A stretch of DNA of 64,000 nucleotides from the NCBI GenBank assembly GCA_021018995.1, contig CM037587.1, positions 10,251,366 through 10,315,365 of the forward strand, written 5' to 3'. This stretch comes from Chloranthus sessilifolius (lineage: Eukaryota > Streptophyta > Magnoliopsida > Chloranthales > Chloranthaceae). Every line of letters begins with the position of its first letter. Positions within the stretch are counted from its first letter, which is position 1. Of the stretch, positions 10,961 to 20,681 are shown piece by piece. Under the pieces are notes generated by a model, which saw nothing but the letters and a program-made list of their open reading frames with translations, made no database searches and had not been told where the DNA came from. The position numbers and the translations under genes are program-made.

Positions 10961-11170
10961 TTGGTGATCGATCACGGCCCATTGGTGATCGATCACGGGG
11001 GAATCTTCAAGTCCCAATCCGAGTCATTGATCGATCACCAAGTTGTGTAGATCGATCACGGGGTCCCTTGTAGATCGATCACCACTTGGTGTAGATCGAT
11101 CACGGCCCATTGGTGATCGATTACCAGCTTGTGTAGATCGATCACCACCTTGGTGTAGATCGATCGCTGA
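10961..11170 (-). repeat. Second palindrome array, between pol and the accessory ORF
   Basis: Nine GATCGATC-type cores (one reads GATCGATT) with the same GTAGATCGATCACC and GGTGATCGATCACC flanks as the LTR arrays. It lies in the internal region of the element, separating the integrase end from the accessory ORF. Confidence 0.88.
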
Positions 11171-11352
11171 TGCCAGGACCACCACATTTCATCTGATCAG
11201 TCTCCCTAATATTGACGGTCCGGATTTTGAGACTACCGATTCATACACGCTATACAGAGCGTTCCCAAAAAGAAATTCATCAAGTGCATGCTCACACATC
11301 AATCTATAATTATGGCAATTCTTGAGCGAAGTATAGAGGCTTACCTTTCTTA

Positions 11353-12860
11353 TCAAGTGAACAGATGCGGATACTGTTCACGGATTTCGGTTGCTCTCTC
11401 CCAAGTAGCTTCGGCGTCTGAATGATTTCTCCACTTGACTAGTACCAGCGGGATTAATTTAGTCCGCAGGACTTGATGTCGACGATCCAAAATAGCAATC
11501 GGTTCCTCAATCGTCGTCATATCCTCCTGAAGCTCTATCGGTTGGAAATCCAAGACGTGAGTCGGATCGCGTACGTAATGGCGCAGCATGGATACGTGGA
11601 ATACGTTATGCATGCTTGCTAACTGCGGTGGTAAGGCGATCCGATATGCTACCTCGCCAACTCGTCCAAGTACTTCAAATGGTCCAATGTACCGAGGACT
11701 TAGCTTTCCGCGTTTCCCAAAACGCATGACGCCCTTGGTTGGCGAAATTTTCACAAACACCTTGTCTCCAACCTAAAAACAAGGGTCAATTCTTTCGTAG
11801 TTTAATTTTAACCATGGTCATATATCATTAATGTAATTTATTATACCTGAAATTCCACTTGTGTTCGGTGAAGATCGGCATAACTCTTTTGGCGACTTTG
11901 GGCCATTTTCAACCTTTCACGTATTACTCTAACCGTTTCAGTGGTACTATCCACCATTTACGGTCCCAAGACAAGCTTCTCACGATTTCTTCCAGTTCAA
12001 TGGAGACTTGCATCGCGTCCATATAAGGCTTCATAAGGTGCCATCCCAATGCTCGATTGATAGTCATTTATTGTATGTAACTCGATCGGTAAGTGGATCC
12101 CATGAGCCATGAAAGTCTAACATACATGCTGTAACATATCCTCTATTATCCGGTTCACTCTCTCGATGCCCATCATGCGAGGATGAAGCAATAACTCAAT
12201 TTTGTACCCATGCCTTCTTGGAACCGCCAAAACTGCGACGTATCTAGATCTCTATCACACGATCTTGTGGTATGCCATGTAATCGAACTATTTCTTTCAA
12301 ATATAACTCGGCTAGTTTGTTGGCTGTAATTGTAGTCCGTCTGCGGAAAATGTGCGGATTTTCAAGCTAACCCAAATTGCATTGTTCTTTCTCGGTGTAC
12401 TCGGTAATCCTAGAATAAAGTCCATAGAAATGGCTTCCCATTTCCACTCACTTGGCAAGGGTTGTAACAAACTCTGGATTCCGATGATCTACTTTCACCT
12501 ATTTGGCGGACCAAAACAGAAACATACTCCGCCACATCCTTCTTTAATCCTCTACCAAAAACTTCGTTTGAGATCTTGGTACATCTTGGTGCTACCCGGA
12601 TGTATAGCATACGTAGATTTATCGCTTCTTCCAAAATTGTGTCCTTTAGATCTTTTGTATCCGTATGCATGTCCGATCTCGAAATAGCAAGGTGCCATCA
12701 TCCTTAATAGAAAAATCAGCCTTATCCATTGATCACATCTCTTCTAATCGTCATGAGCTCGTCATCGACCATTTGGAGTTTCGTATATTGTCAAACAAGG
12801 TGGGCGTATCACAATGGTGGCCATCAAAGTACGAACCCTTAACATCAATCAACGTATCAC
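11353..12860 (-). pseudogene. Integrase with GPY/F module and chromodomain, younger element
   Basis: The carboxy-terminal 11353-11760 is open and well conserved: FVKISPTKGVMRFGKRGKLS, then PRYIGPFEVLGRVGEVAYRI (GPY/F module), NVFHVSMLRHYV, and a chromodomain with LVKWRNHSDAEATWE, ending near HLFT. Here the chromodomain Trp is intact, unlike in the older element. Chromodomains of this kind are thought to guide integration into heterochromatin. Upstream, the zinc region and catalytic core (about 11770-12670) appear only as short pieces in shifting frames, for example 12410-12670. Neighbours are RNase H at higher coordinates and the palindrome array plus accessory ORF at lower ones. Confidence 0.85.
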
Positions 12861-14297
12861 ATAAGGCCGTCTTCCAATAAATGCCACCTTTGCACTCTGG
12901 TGATCAAATGTGCCAATTGAGTCAAGACTTCGCTCAAAGCATCCGCCACCACATTGGCTTTTCGGTGATCTTGGATGGAACAATCGTAGTCTTTAAGAAC
13001 TCCATCCACTTGTTGTCGCATGTTCAAGTCCTTTTGTGTAAACAAGTACTTTAGGCTTTTTGTGGTGTAGATGTCAAATGTCTCACCGTATAAGTAGTGC
13101 CTCCAAATTTTGAGCAAAGATAACCGCCGCTAACTCCAAGTCATGAGTAGTTCTTCTCATGTTCCTTCGATTGTCTAGAGCCATATGCGATAACCTTCTT
13201 TGTCTTTGGTTGAGGGCAACCTAACCCACTATACGATGCGTCGCTGTAGATAGCAAAGCCTCCTCTGCAGAAGGTATAGCTAGCACTGGTGCTGTAGTTA
13301 GCCGCGTCTTCAATTCACTGGAAACTCTTCTCGCATTGTTCCGTCCAATCAAACTTAGCACTTTTCTTTGTGAAAGTGAGTAGCGGACTCGATAGTTTAG
13401 AGAATCCTTCTACAAACCGCTTTGTAGTACCACCTGCCAAACCAAGAAAACTACGGACCTCATCCTTTGTCTTAGGTCATTCCCAATTCACAACCGCCTC
13501 GATCTTTGTGGGATCCAGTTATACCTTTTCTTGAGAGCGATATGGCCTAAGAAACTCACTTGGTTCAACCAAAACTTCGCACTTGCCGAGCTTTTATATA
13601 ATTTGTGTTCTCGAGGGTCCATGAAACCACATGTAGATGTTCTTCATGTTCCTCCTTTGTCTTGGAATAGACAAGAATGTGTCTAAAACAACCACCGACT
13701 TGTCCAAGTGTGGTTTAAATATCTGATTCATCAGTCCATAAATGATGCGGGTGCGTTCGTCAATCCAAATGGAATAACTAAGAACTCATAGTGCCCATAT
13801 CCGGTTACGAGCATGTCTTCTCCACATCTTGATCTTGACCCGTAATTGATGGTAACGATCTCAAGTCAATCTTCGTAAAGAACCTCGCTCCTCGTAATTG
13901 ATCAAAAAGATCGTCGATCCTAGGAAGCGGGTAACGATTGTTAATCGACAACCTAATCAGCTGCCGATAATCAAAGCATAAGCGCATTGAGCCGTCTTTC
14001 TATCTGACAAACAAGACCGGTGGTCCCCAAGGAGACACACTTGGCGAATAAATCCTTGTCAAGCATTTCTTGCGATTGTTCCTTCAACTCTTGCAATTAC
14101 ATGGAGCCATCCGATCACGGAGCCTTAGATCTTTGGTTACGTGCAGGAACTAAATTAATTGCAAACTCAACCTCTCTAACTGGTGGTAATCTGGGCAATT
14201 CCTCGAAATACATCGGGATACTCACACGGCGTGAATATCGGATAGCACATTTGTTTCTTCCGTTGTTCTTGTAGAAAAGCCACATATCCGCATCCAT
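12857..14297 (-). pseudogene. Reverse transcriptase and RNase H, younger element, frameshifted
   Basis: RT pieces: 14115-14297 (EELPRLPPVREVEFAINLVP, linker into RT) and 13805-13987 ([10 protein letters not shown], then [20 protein letters not shown] and KIDLRS). Around 13660-13700 the catalytic F-I-D-D region reads VVVLDTFL, which a small indel would explain. RNase H: 12857-13117 with [25 protein letters not shown] and NVVADALS, again with lost residues (TDHKSL reads T-KSL). The pieces are in order but in different frames. Many breaks are 1-2 base losses; see the finding on CHG-context differences before treating them as real. Confidence 0.82.
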
Positions 14298-14329
14298 TCT
14301 TCATCATCCTTTCCGCCGAATCGCGAGAT

Positions 14330-14725
14330 ATCAGCAGGGCCACCTTAGATTTTCCCCAAGGAATCTAAATGATCGCCGCTTAGGTGAATGAAAACCACTA
14401 TCTTCCGAAGGCAATCCACACTTGCGCGGTATGCGGATAGCCAGTCCATTCCCATAATGACGTCAAATCCCTTCATATCTAACAGAATCTAATCTGCCTG
14501 TGTCTCGTGTTCTTCCACTGCCACTATCACTGACTTGCACACGGTGAGTGCGTTCACGATATTACCCGTAGGGAACCGACACCAAAATAAAGTCTAATTG
14601 TTGAGTGGCACCCAATTTCTTAGTAAATTGAGGTCGATAAAGGAGTGCGTAGAAACTGGATCTATCAAGGCTCGTGCGTAAAGCAAATGTCGAACTCCTA
14701 CACAAATTGAGTTCACCTATCGCCA
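14330..14725 (-). pseudogene. Aspartic protease remnant, younger element
   Basis: Near 14637-14682 the minus strand encodes ALIDPVSTHSFID. The usual chromovirus motif is D-P-G-S-T-H-S-F, so the active-site Gly is Val here. The rest of the fold is in broken frames between the zinc knuckles and the RT linker. It would process the Gag-Pol polyprotein if intact. Confidence 0.6.
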
Positions 14726-14898
14726 AGTCCAAATGTTACTTCAAACGTTTAAAATATGCATGCATACATATATTATTTACATCATAATTACTCAATAATT
14801 TCTATATTTTTCAAAATTCTTAATTCATTATATCAATAAACCACATTCATTGAATTTCAATTCATACCTTGGATGACATCATTCGATGTTAGAGCATC

Positions 14899-15093
14899 TC
14901 ATGATTTACATAAGCTCGGCAAGTGGACTATTGGTCGAGATGATCTCTGTGTTGATACCGATCCTGACCGCTCCTTGCTCTCCTCAGGGCAATTCCTAAC
15001 CAAGTGACCCATCTTGCCACACCTGAAGCATGCCCCTGTCTCTCTCCGGCAGTCCTCTGTCTTGTGTGGTTTCCCACACTTTGCACATATCAC
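14899..15093 (-). pseudogene. Nucleocapsid zinc-knuckle fragment of gag
   Basis: Two CCHC-type knuckles are readable in one open stretch: C-A-K-C-G-K-P-H-K-T-E-D-C and C-F-R-C-G-K-M-G-H-L-V-R-N-C. All eight ligands are present, so this part is intact, followed by PEESKERSGS. These motifs bind element RNA during packaging. The open frame is cut from the capsid part by a frame break near 15100-15140. Confidence 0.85.
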
Positions 15094-15144
15094 GGTCGGA
15101 GTGAAGGATAGACCCTTGAAGGTCCCCGTGTCACTGAGGCCCCG

Positions 15145-15990
15145 CTACCAGAAGATCCAAATTTGGTCCGAATGATCTTGAAGGCGAGTCTTCGCCCTCT
15201 GGTAGGAACTTGGACCCGAAGATATCGCCGGTCGAGAGTGTGTAGGGTATCTCGGAGGTCTAGAAAACCTAGCCCTCTTGCTCTGTTCTGTGTCCTGAGA
15301 TTGCCCTTGAAACGGTCTCTCTCTCGCCTGCTTGTCTCTCCAAGAAAACTGCTTTTGATTCTCCTCTTCGGCTATGAGAGCCTTGGCCATGACTCCCTCA
15401 TACGTCTCCATTTCCCACATGGCGGCGTCTTTTTATAGATTCTAGGCCAAGTTGAAACTTTTCGCTCTCATCAACTCTGTGGCTACATCTTTGAGGAGCA
15501 AACCTAGCCAACTCAAACTCGCTCCATAGTCTCTCACCGACATGGCGCCTTGCTTCAACTCTATGAATTTCACTTCCCATTGGTGCCTCACAATTTTTGG
15601 GAAGTATTTGTGGTAAACACCTCCGTGAACTCCTCCCATGTCCAAGGAGTGTGAGGAATTCTCTTTATCGATTTTGTGACACCGACTTCCACCATGGTCG
15701 GCGTCACCATCAAGTTTGAAAGTATTGCACTTTCTCCTCATCAACACATTGTAGTACCTCAAGAGCTTTTCCATCTCTTCAATCCATCCTTCCGCCTCTA
15801 TGGGATCCGTTTGACCCGAGAAGTTAGGAGGTCTCATTCTCCTAAACTCCGCAAACCCACTAGGCTGATGGGGTAGTCTAGCTGCCTGTTGAGCCAACGC
15901 AGCTGTTTGTTGAGCGACGTTGGTAGCTAATGCTTCCAACACCTGCTCCATCCTCTCCTCATTTCTTCTTCTTCCTCCTCTTGGTCCCAC
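15145..15990 (-). pseudogene. Gag capsid region, younger element
   Basis: The amino end at 15990 reads GPRGGRRRNEERMEQVLEAL, but its first codon is GTG, so the original ATG is lost or lies elsewhere. Then come a Gln/Ala coiled stretch (NVAQQTAALAQQAARL), FRRMRPPNFSGQTDP and EAEGWIEEMEKLL, the standard opening of chromovirus Gag. HKYFPKIVRHQWEVKFIELK and GAMSVRDYGASLS match the later capsid part. The middle (about residues 93-130) looks frame-scrambled. A second open piece at 15145-15420 carries the linker to the zinc knuckles. Confidence 0.83.
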
Positions 15991-16200
15991 CGAACCACAT
16001 TTGGTAGAGAAATTCTAAACCCAGCGCGTGACCTCGGCACATCCCTCGGGGAATCTCTCTGTCTGCTCTACCTCCACTATGCCCTCCTCCTCGAACTTAG
16101 GGCCCATCTTTGATGCATCATTGTAAAAACAACAACATTGATCAGTACATAGATTGTGAAAACAATCCTCTCTAAACCCGTAGTTCAACCTCATCCTAGT

Positions 16201-16212
16201 CTCTCGATACCA
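16201..16212 (-). other. Primer binding site of the younger chromovirus
   Basis: The minus strand reads TGGTATCGAGAG, matching the tRNA-Met primer site TGGTATCAGAGC except that CAG reads CG. The same CAG-to-CG change is frequent in the adjoining LTR. Confidence 0.75.
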
Positions 16213-18716
16213 TTAATCAGCCATTTGATTTCCTCTCCGTAAATCCGTGCCGTTAGGATCATACTCTGGATGATCCCGGATCGATCACACGTGTCCGCGC
16301 ATATAGCGGAAGCTAGGTGGACACATCCGAGCAGCGGTAGTCTGAGTCAAACAATTTCTACACTAAATACACGTCAATAATATTTAAATGTAAGGAAAAA
16401 CATACACATTCCCAAAAAGGAACCAGGAAGAACCATCGGTGATGGACGTACATCACCCAAACAATGGTTCCCGATAGTGGTTCCGAAATGGAATGTGGAC
16501 TAACATAAACTAAATAAACGTAGAATCATATATGTATATACAAGGTGGCCACCAGGCACACAATAGTCCAAAAGATCAAAAGTACAAAATGTCGGGCATC
16601 AGTACCCAGGCTACGGATAAAACTCGTCCGCCTGGACGTCCGTCTCCTCGTCCTCTGCCTCGGCCTCGGGATCCGGCTGATAGTCCGGGTCACTCTCGGT
16701 CTTGAACGCTGCGACTCGAACCTAAAAGATTTGAAGCGGGGTGAGCTACATCATAGCTCAATAGAAGAAAAACCATCTAAATGAATTGAATATGCAGATC
16801 ATGCTATCTCATAACAGAAGACAAATCCAGATCATGTACTCAAAACAAATCAGTTAAAAGCTGGGAACTTTATGCAAGATGTCAGATGTCATGCAGATAT
16901 ATTATCAGAGTACTTAAAGTGTGTCTATTTAACTTAAGAAACTCCCGTGACTGTATAGCACGGAGTACACAGGAATGTCCGATAGGAAACCCCAACCAAT
17001 CGTCGTTCACATGAACAATTGTGAAAGTGCAACAATGCCTCATCTATGGAGTGCAATTGCGTCGAGGATTACAAGCGAGGTGCACAAGTGTGCGGGCATC
17101 GGATATACCGGATCATCTGGTTTAAATCATCAAATCACATACATATATACCTCACGGATCGGATAGCGTAAATCGAAGCGGATTTGAGATACGAATCGAA
17201 ACATAAATCAAAGATAGCGAGAATTTATGATATGCATACATGCTTGTTAAAAAGCAATCGAGACAGATATAAAATAAACATGAAATCATACTCAAAAGCG
17301 TTTAGGTTGGTTTTCCCTACCTCGAATCGGTTTATCTTCTAAGCAAATCCAAAGCTTTTTTCGACGTGTCGTGGTTTATCCTATACCATAGGCACGGTAC
17401 ATTAAGTGTTAGGAGTGTCGAGAATTACGGCACCACATCCGGTGTCTACTTTATAAAGCCAAGCAGATACAAAGCAGGGGTAAGTGATCGATCACCAACC
17501 TCATTGATCGATCACCACCACTAGATCGATCACCACCTTGGTGATCGATCACCAACTACTTATCTCTCTCTCAACACGGTCAAGGTTGATCGATCACCAC
17601 CTTGGTGATCGATCACCAACTCCTTAGATCGATCACCACCTTGGTGATCGATCACCAACTTATTTCAAAAACTCCCCCCTTTCCACATCAATTTCTTATA
17701 CGGATTGATCGATCACCACCTTGGTGATCGATCACCAACCCCTCTGTAGATCGATCACCACCTTGGTGATCGATCACCAACTCCTTGTAGATCGATCACC
17801 ACCTTGGTGATCGATCACCAACTCCTTAGATCGATCACCACCTTGGTGATCGATCTACAACTTCAAGAACTTCCCTGGCCACGGGTCTCTGTTATAAGGC
17901 TTATCTGATTGATCGATCACGGTCCTTGGTGATCGATCACCAACCTCGATGATCGATCACCAATGGAAAAGTCATTAATGGAGTTCACCTCCCATCGATT
18001 TATGATCTCCCTCCACTAATGGTTGTTCAATCACCATTAATACTTCATAAATACACCCTCTAAACTATGCTTTAACCCTATTTATCCTACACAACTCACC
18101 TTGTTCGTGGGTTCCTTGAGGTCCTAATGACCAAAAGAGGGTCTCAAACCTAGATCTCGGAGCTCCTCTTGATCCGGATCCGTGAGAAGCTCTTCACTCT
18201 GTTCGACGGATCAAGGCCTCTCTCACCAATCTCAAACCCCAAATAACTCAATCACCTTGGTCTAGCTACTCTAGCTTAGGAATCCTCATCTTCACTCTTG
18301 CTAACCCTTTTCTTCTCTCAAAGGATCTCTTTCACACTTTCTTAGCACAATCTCCAACCTATGGAGCAATTAGGGCAAGGGGATGAAGGAGAAGAAGAGT
18401 GGAAGTCTCTCCTCTCTTGTCTCCCTTCCTTCCTCTATAAGCTACCTCCTCACAGCAGAATTTCTGTTTTGCCCTTGGTGCCCGCTCCGGTGTGAAGCAT
18501 GAACACAGTTGCTTCCGCGCAACGTGTTCCACCTACCCTCTACACATCTAGGATCTAGATGAAATTGCACACGTGATCTCATCTCATTACGGTGCCACAT
18601 TATTTAAACTAATATAACCCTAAAGTTTTTGAATCAACCTTGGTTTCCGTGCCGGGCACGCGGATCACAGCAGTCGGGCTCGTGTTCTAGTTTTTTTTTT
18701 TTTCGGGGTCGTTACA
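16213..18716 (-). repeat. 5' LTR of the younger chromovirus
   Basis: About 2504 bp, ending GTTACA before the ACACT duplication. The inner edge is decayed (expected TGTAACAGCC reads about TTAATCAGCC). It matches 6541-9093 over its full length with patches of small differences. Confidence 0.9.
17484..17963 (-). repeat. Array of 19 GATCGATC palindromes in U3 (right LTR)
   Basis: Same order and number of cores as 7835-8330. Spacers are shorter through loss of CTG/CAG-containing bases. The TATA-like box TTTATAAAG follows at 17450-17458 on the minus strand. Confidence 0.92.
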
Positions 18717-18721
18717 ACACT
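18717..18721. repeat. Target site duplication ACACT, right copy
   Basis: Matches 6536-6540 exactly. Confidence 0.92.
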
Positions 18722-19410
18722 ACTTAGGTGTATTGTGGGTGCATCTCGAGAGTAAGAATAATAGTAAATTAATAGAATCAGAAAGAGAGAATAGAAAAAT
18801 CATATGTATATCGTAGAGTTCATATCATAATCTAAATACAGGACCATGATCTATACACACTCATATCCTAACGTATCTCACCATACCTCATAAACATAAC
18901 ATATTTTATTATTACAACGATACATGCGTTTGTACATCACATGAGCGTACCTATATACTCATAAATCCTATACGATCTGTGTCACAGTTGTTACTCGAGC
19001 CTACCATATGAGGGTCACTATAATAGCTTACCACCATAACATAATGCCCTCTATAATATACTCATACACCCAATTCAGCCTAATGAGGCGATATGGCCAA
19101 TCGTAACTTATAACATACTCATACTGTCTTTCTAGAGACCCGACTTGGTTGTAAGATATTGTGGCCCTTACAGTGACTGTATAAGGAACGACACATACAA
19201 ACTTAAGTTCTTAATCTTATATTATCCTACACAGCGATGTGTTATTATCATACTCGTATCTTATCTTACCTTACTTATACTTATTATAATCTTATAACTC
19301 ATATCTAGGATGAGCTATAGTGTGATAACTTTACTAAATCACGCTTCCCAGGGAATAAGTTTCATTGTAATGTGGATGTATTTCGTGTGGCAGCCCATAC
19401 TACTATAGAG

Positions 19411-19516
19411 GTGTTACATTCATATATGGATGCCTATATTTCGAGTTTTACGTGATCGTAAAAGAAACCTTACTATAACTAAGGGTGATATAGGCATCCA
19501 TATATGAATGTAACAC
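19411..19516 (-). repeat. Perfect 29-bp inverted repeat (hairpin) inside the LTR
   Basis: The arms 19411-19439 and 19488-19516 are exact reverse complements, with a 48-bp loop. The loop itself holds TTTTACGTGATCGTAAAA, a 7-bp inner stem. The related LTRs at 46.7 and 49.8 kb keep the loop and one arm only. Confidence 0.9.
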
Positions 19517-20299
19517 TTCTCATCCTATCATATTCAAACTCGAGAGTGATAAAGTCACCGCATATGTTACCGTGTATGAGGTTACACTGAATCTGTACTC
19601 ACCACACTCATCATAATGTCTCATACCACTATGAGTTGTGAGGCATGCGAATACAATATAGTCCTTGCTTTGATACCATCTCAGCGAATTATCACGCCCA
19701 AGCATAGACATGATCTCAAACACTCGCGTATATATGACCTAACATATCCATAACTCGTATAACATGCTAGATGAATACATAGAACTATCTTACTTTACTG
19801 GATAGATTTACATTCAAGATTTTATTATGATTATGTGTGTGTGTGTATATATATATATATTTACATAACACACTAATACAAATATAAAATAAGGCAGTTA
19901 TTAGTGTGAAATCGAGAACGTAGAGGTCAGAGTTTGATTTTTTAAAGGCATCGAATTTCTAACTCTTCAAACTATCGAAGAGGTCGTGTTGAAATGATAG
20001 AATTGATATATATATATATATACTACTATAATTTAATCTATAAATAGAAAGATATTGTAATTTAGAGTGAGGTAAATCACGACCATCGATCAAAATATTC
20101 TTGTGATTAATATGCATTAAAAGTTTTGATCGTGATAAATCGGGTTAGAGTATTTGATACTCTACCAAAATATATCTATGTTTCAGAACCTTAGACTCTG
20201 AATCCAAAACATTGCGGGCCGAGTCTCAATCGAGTGTATAAAAGAGCATAAAGGATGCATACATTGGATTATAATAAACAGGATATTACCATGATGAAG

Positions 20300-20681
20300 G
20301 ATCGATCAATCGGTATCAAAATCGATCGATCGAAAATATGAAGTAAACTTCATAGTCTATTCGAACGAGGATCGATCGATCAGATTTTATAATCGATCAA
20401 TCGAATTTAATGGGTCATTCGGTTGGTTCAAAATCGACTGATTAATTTTGGAATCGATCGGTCGAAATTGTAAAGTGAAAATATAAAGTGGTCTTAGTCA
20501 AGAATCGATCGATCGAATATTAGAATCAATCGATCTAAAATATAATGAAAATATACAAAGTCAACTCGATCCAGAATCGATCGATCAGAAATTATAATCG
20601 ATCGATCGAAAATATATAGAAATATGTAAAGTCGATTCGATCCAGAATCGATCGATCGAAAATATAATTCGATCGATCGAT
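20300..20681 (-). repeat. ATCGATCGAT palindrome array (right LTR of the older element)
   Basis: Roughly a dozen AATCGATCGATCGAA-type motifs 25-50 bp apart. It is better preserved than the left copy at 1-359. A TATA-like TTTTATACAC is on the minus strand at 20236-20245, about 55 bp beyond the array. Confidence 0.82.

Larger units (their letters stand above)
6541..18716 (-). mobile_element. Younger Ty3/Gypsy chromovirus, complete with both LTRs, nested in the LTR of the older one
   Basis: A 12,176-bp element. LTRs are at 6541-9093 and 16213-18716, with outer ends TGTAAC...GTTACA and target duplication ACACT. On the minus strand the order is 5' LTR, primer site, gag, zinc knuckles, protease, RT, RNase H, integrase-chromodomain, palindrome array, an extra 414-residue ORF, polypurine tract, 3' LTR. 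The chromodomain (ILDRRHQVLRTKLIPLV, then VKWRNHSDAEATWE) is of the Tekay/Del kind. Outer parts of the two LTRs look nearly identical, which implies recent insertion, yet gag-pol is full of frame breaks. Confidence 0.93.
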
